This document shows, one piece after another, positions 40,042-40,187 of a DNA stretch of 40,187 nt. Positions within the stretch are counted from its first letter, which is position 1; each line of letters starts with the position of its first letter. The DNA is from Deltaproteobacteria bacterium (GTDB lineage Bacteria; Desulfobacterota; B13-G15; RBG-16-54-18): contig JAFDHG010000034.1 of the NCBI GenBank assembly GCA_019308925.1, positions 1 to 40,187 on the forward strand, given 5' to 3'. Made by a program: the position numbers and the translations under genes. Below the pieces are notes generated by a model. It saw nothing but the letters and a program-made list of their open reading frames with translations, had not been told where the DNA came from and did not search any database.

Positions 40042-40187
40042 GTAATGCCTCAGTTATCAGGGGAGGAGGACCCCTTATCCCCTCGCTTCAGAGCTTTCGC
40101 GGTGACCCTTTCGGGGTTCGCAGGCGGGGAATACTTGCCCCTTCCCCGCTCTAAAGGCGGGGCTTTCCCCTTCCTGCTCACCCTCGG
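40042..40187. repeat. Second copy of the 8.7-kb repeat, with about 98 extra bases (cut by window end)
   Basis: 40042-40072 is identical to 8673-8703 and 40171-40187 is identical to 8705-8721. Between them this copy has about 98 bases that copy 1 lacks, containing the stem CCCCGC-TCTAAAG-GCGGGG and several other G/C-rich stems (CTTTCGCGG, CCCTTTCGGGG). The hairpin near its end resembles the right-end structures of IS200/IS605 or TnpB-type elements. Copy 1 may be an internally deleted form. The right terminus is outside the window. Confidence 0.65.

Overview
The window looks like a chromosomal segment from an anaerobic, Gram-negative-type bacterium, most likely a Desulfobacterota (deltaproteobacterial) relative. 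That placement is inference from protein style: a long HflX, a stand-alone PurH cyclohydrolase domain, an isopropylmalate/tartrate-dehydrogenase-type LeuB, and a meso-diaminopimelate MurE. No rRNA or tRNA is present to settle taxonomy. About 1-35 kb is compact, G-rich core genome. About 35.3-40.2 kb is AT-richer accessory DNA with broken genes and inverted repeats.

Layout. On the minus strand at 1-1761 lies miaA-hfq-scpB-(rluB/rsuA start), an RNA-modification/RNA-chaperone/chromosome-segregation operon, divergent from hflX. After hflX come a truncated LUD-type fragment and a plus-strand run of purH (cyclohydrolase domain only), purD, purE, a Sua5/YrdC gene and leuB. A GAF-Fis regulator is convergent with leuB. 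An intergenic repeat region follows, then an MBL-fold hydrolase, a convergent UMF1-type MFS transporter, and tatA-tatC.

At 12.4-30.1 kb lies a complete division and cell wall (dcw) cluster in near-textbook order: mraZ-rsmH-ftsL-ftsI-murE-murF-mraY-murD-ftsW-murG-murC-murB-ddl-ftsQ-ftsA-ftsZ. Many junctions are 4-base ATGA overlaps. In front of it is a strong sigma70-type promoter and three MraZ-binding repeats at 10-bp spacing, predicting MraZ autoregulation. The ftsI gene is broken in this sequence by a deletion of about 20 codons plus a frameshift. A perfect 24-bp inverted repeat sits between murE and murF.

Downstream are a B12/radical SAM protein, a divergent fmdB-like/nadE pair, a UDP-sugar epimerase and a secreted hypothetical protein. 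The accessory end (35.8-40.2 kb), all on the minus strand, holds a small membrane-protein gene interrupted by an in-frame TGA, a SIMPL-domain protein, and a protein made of two methylglyoxal-synthase-like domains, the first catalytically degenerate. Integron attC-like inverted repeats lie between these genes. Next is a translationally coupled operon of an unknown 112-aa protein, MntA antitoxin, HepT toxin and the first ~26 codons of a DUF499 ATPase, which reads as the stump of a defence operon. A repeat shared with 8.7 kb closes the window.

The observations most worth following are the tandem methylglyoxal-synthase protein and its attC-like flanks, the HepT/MntA/unknown/DUF499 stump with a long palindrome inside the unknown gene, and the broken ftsI.
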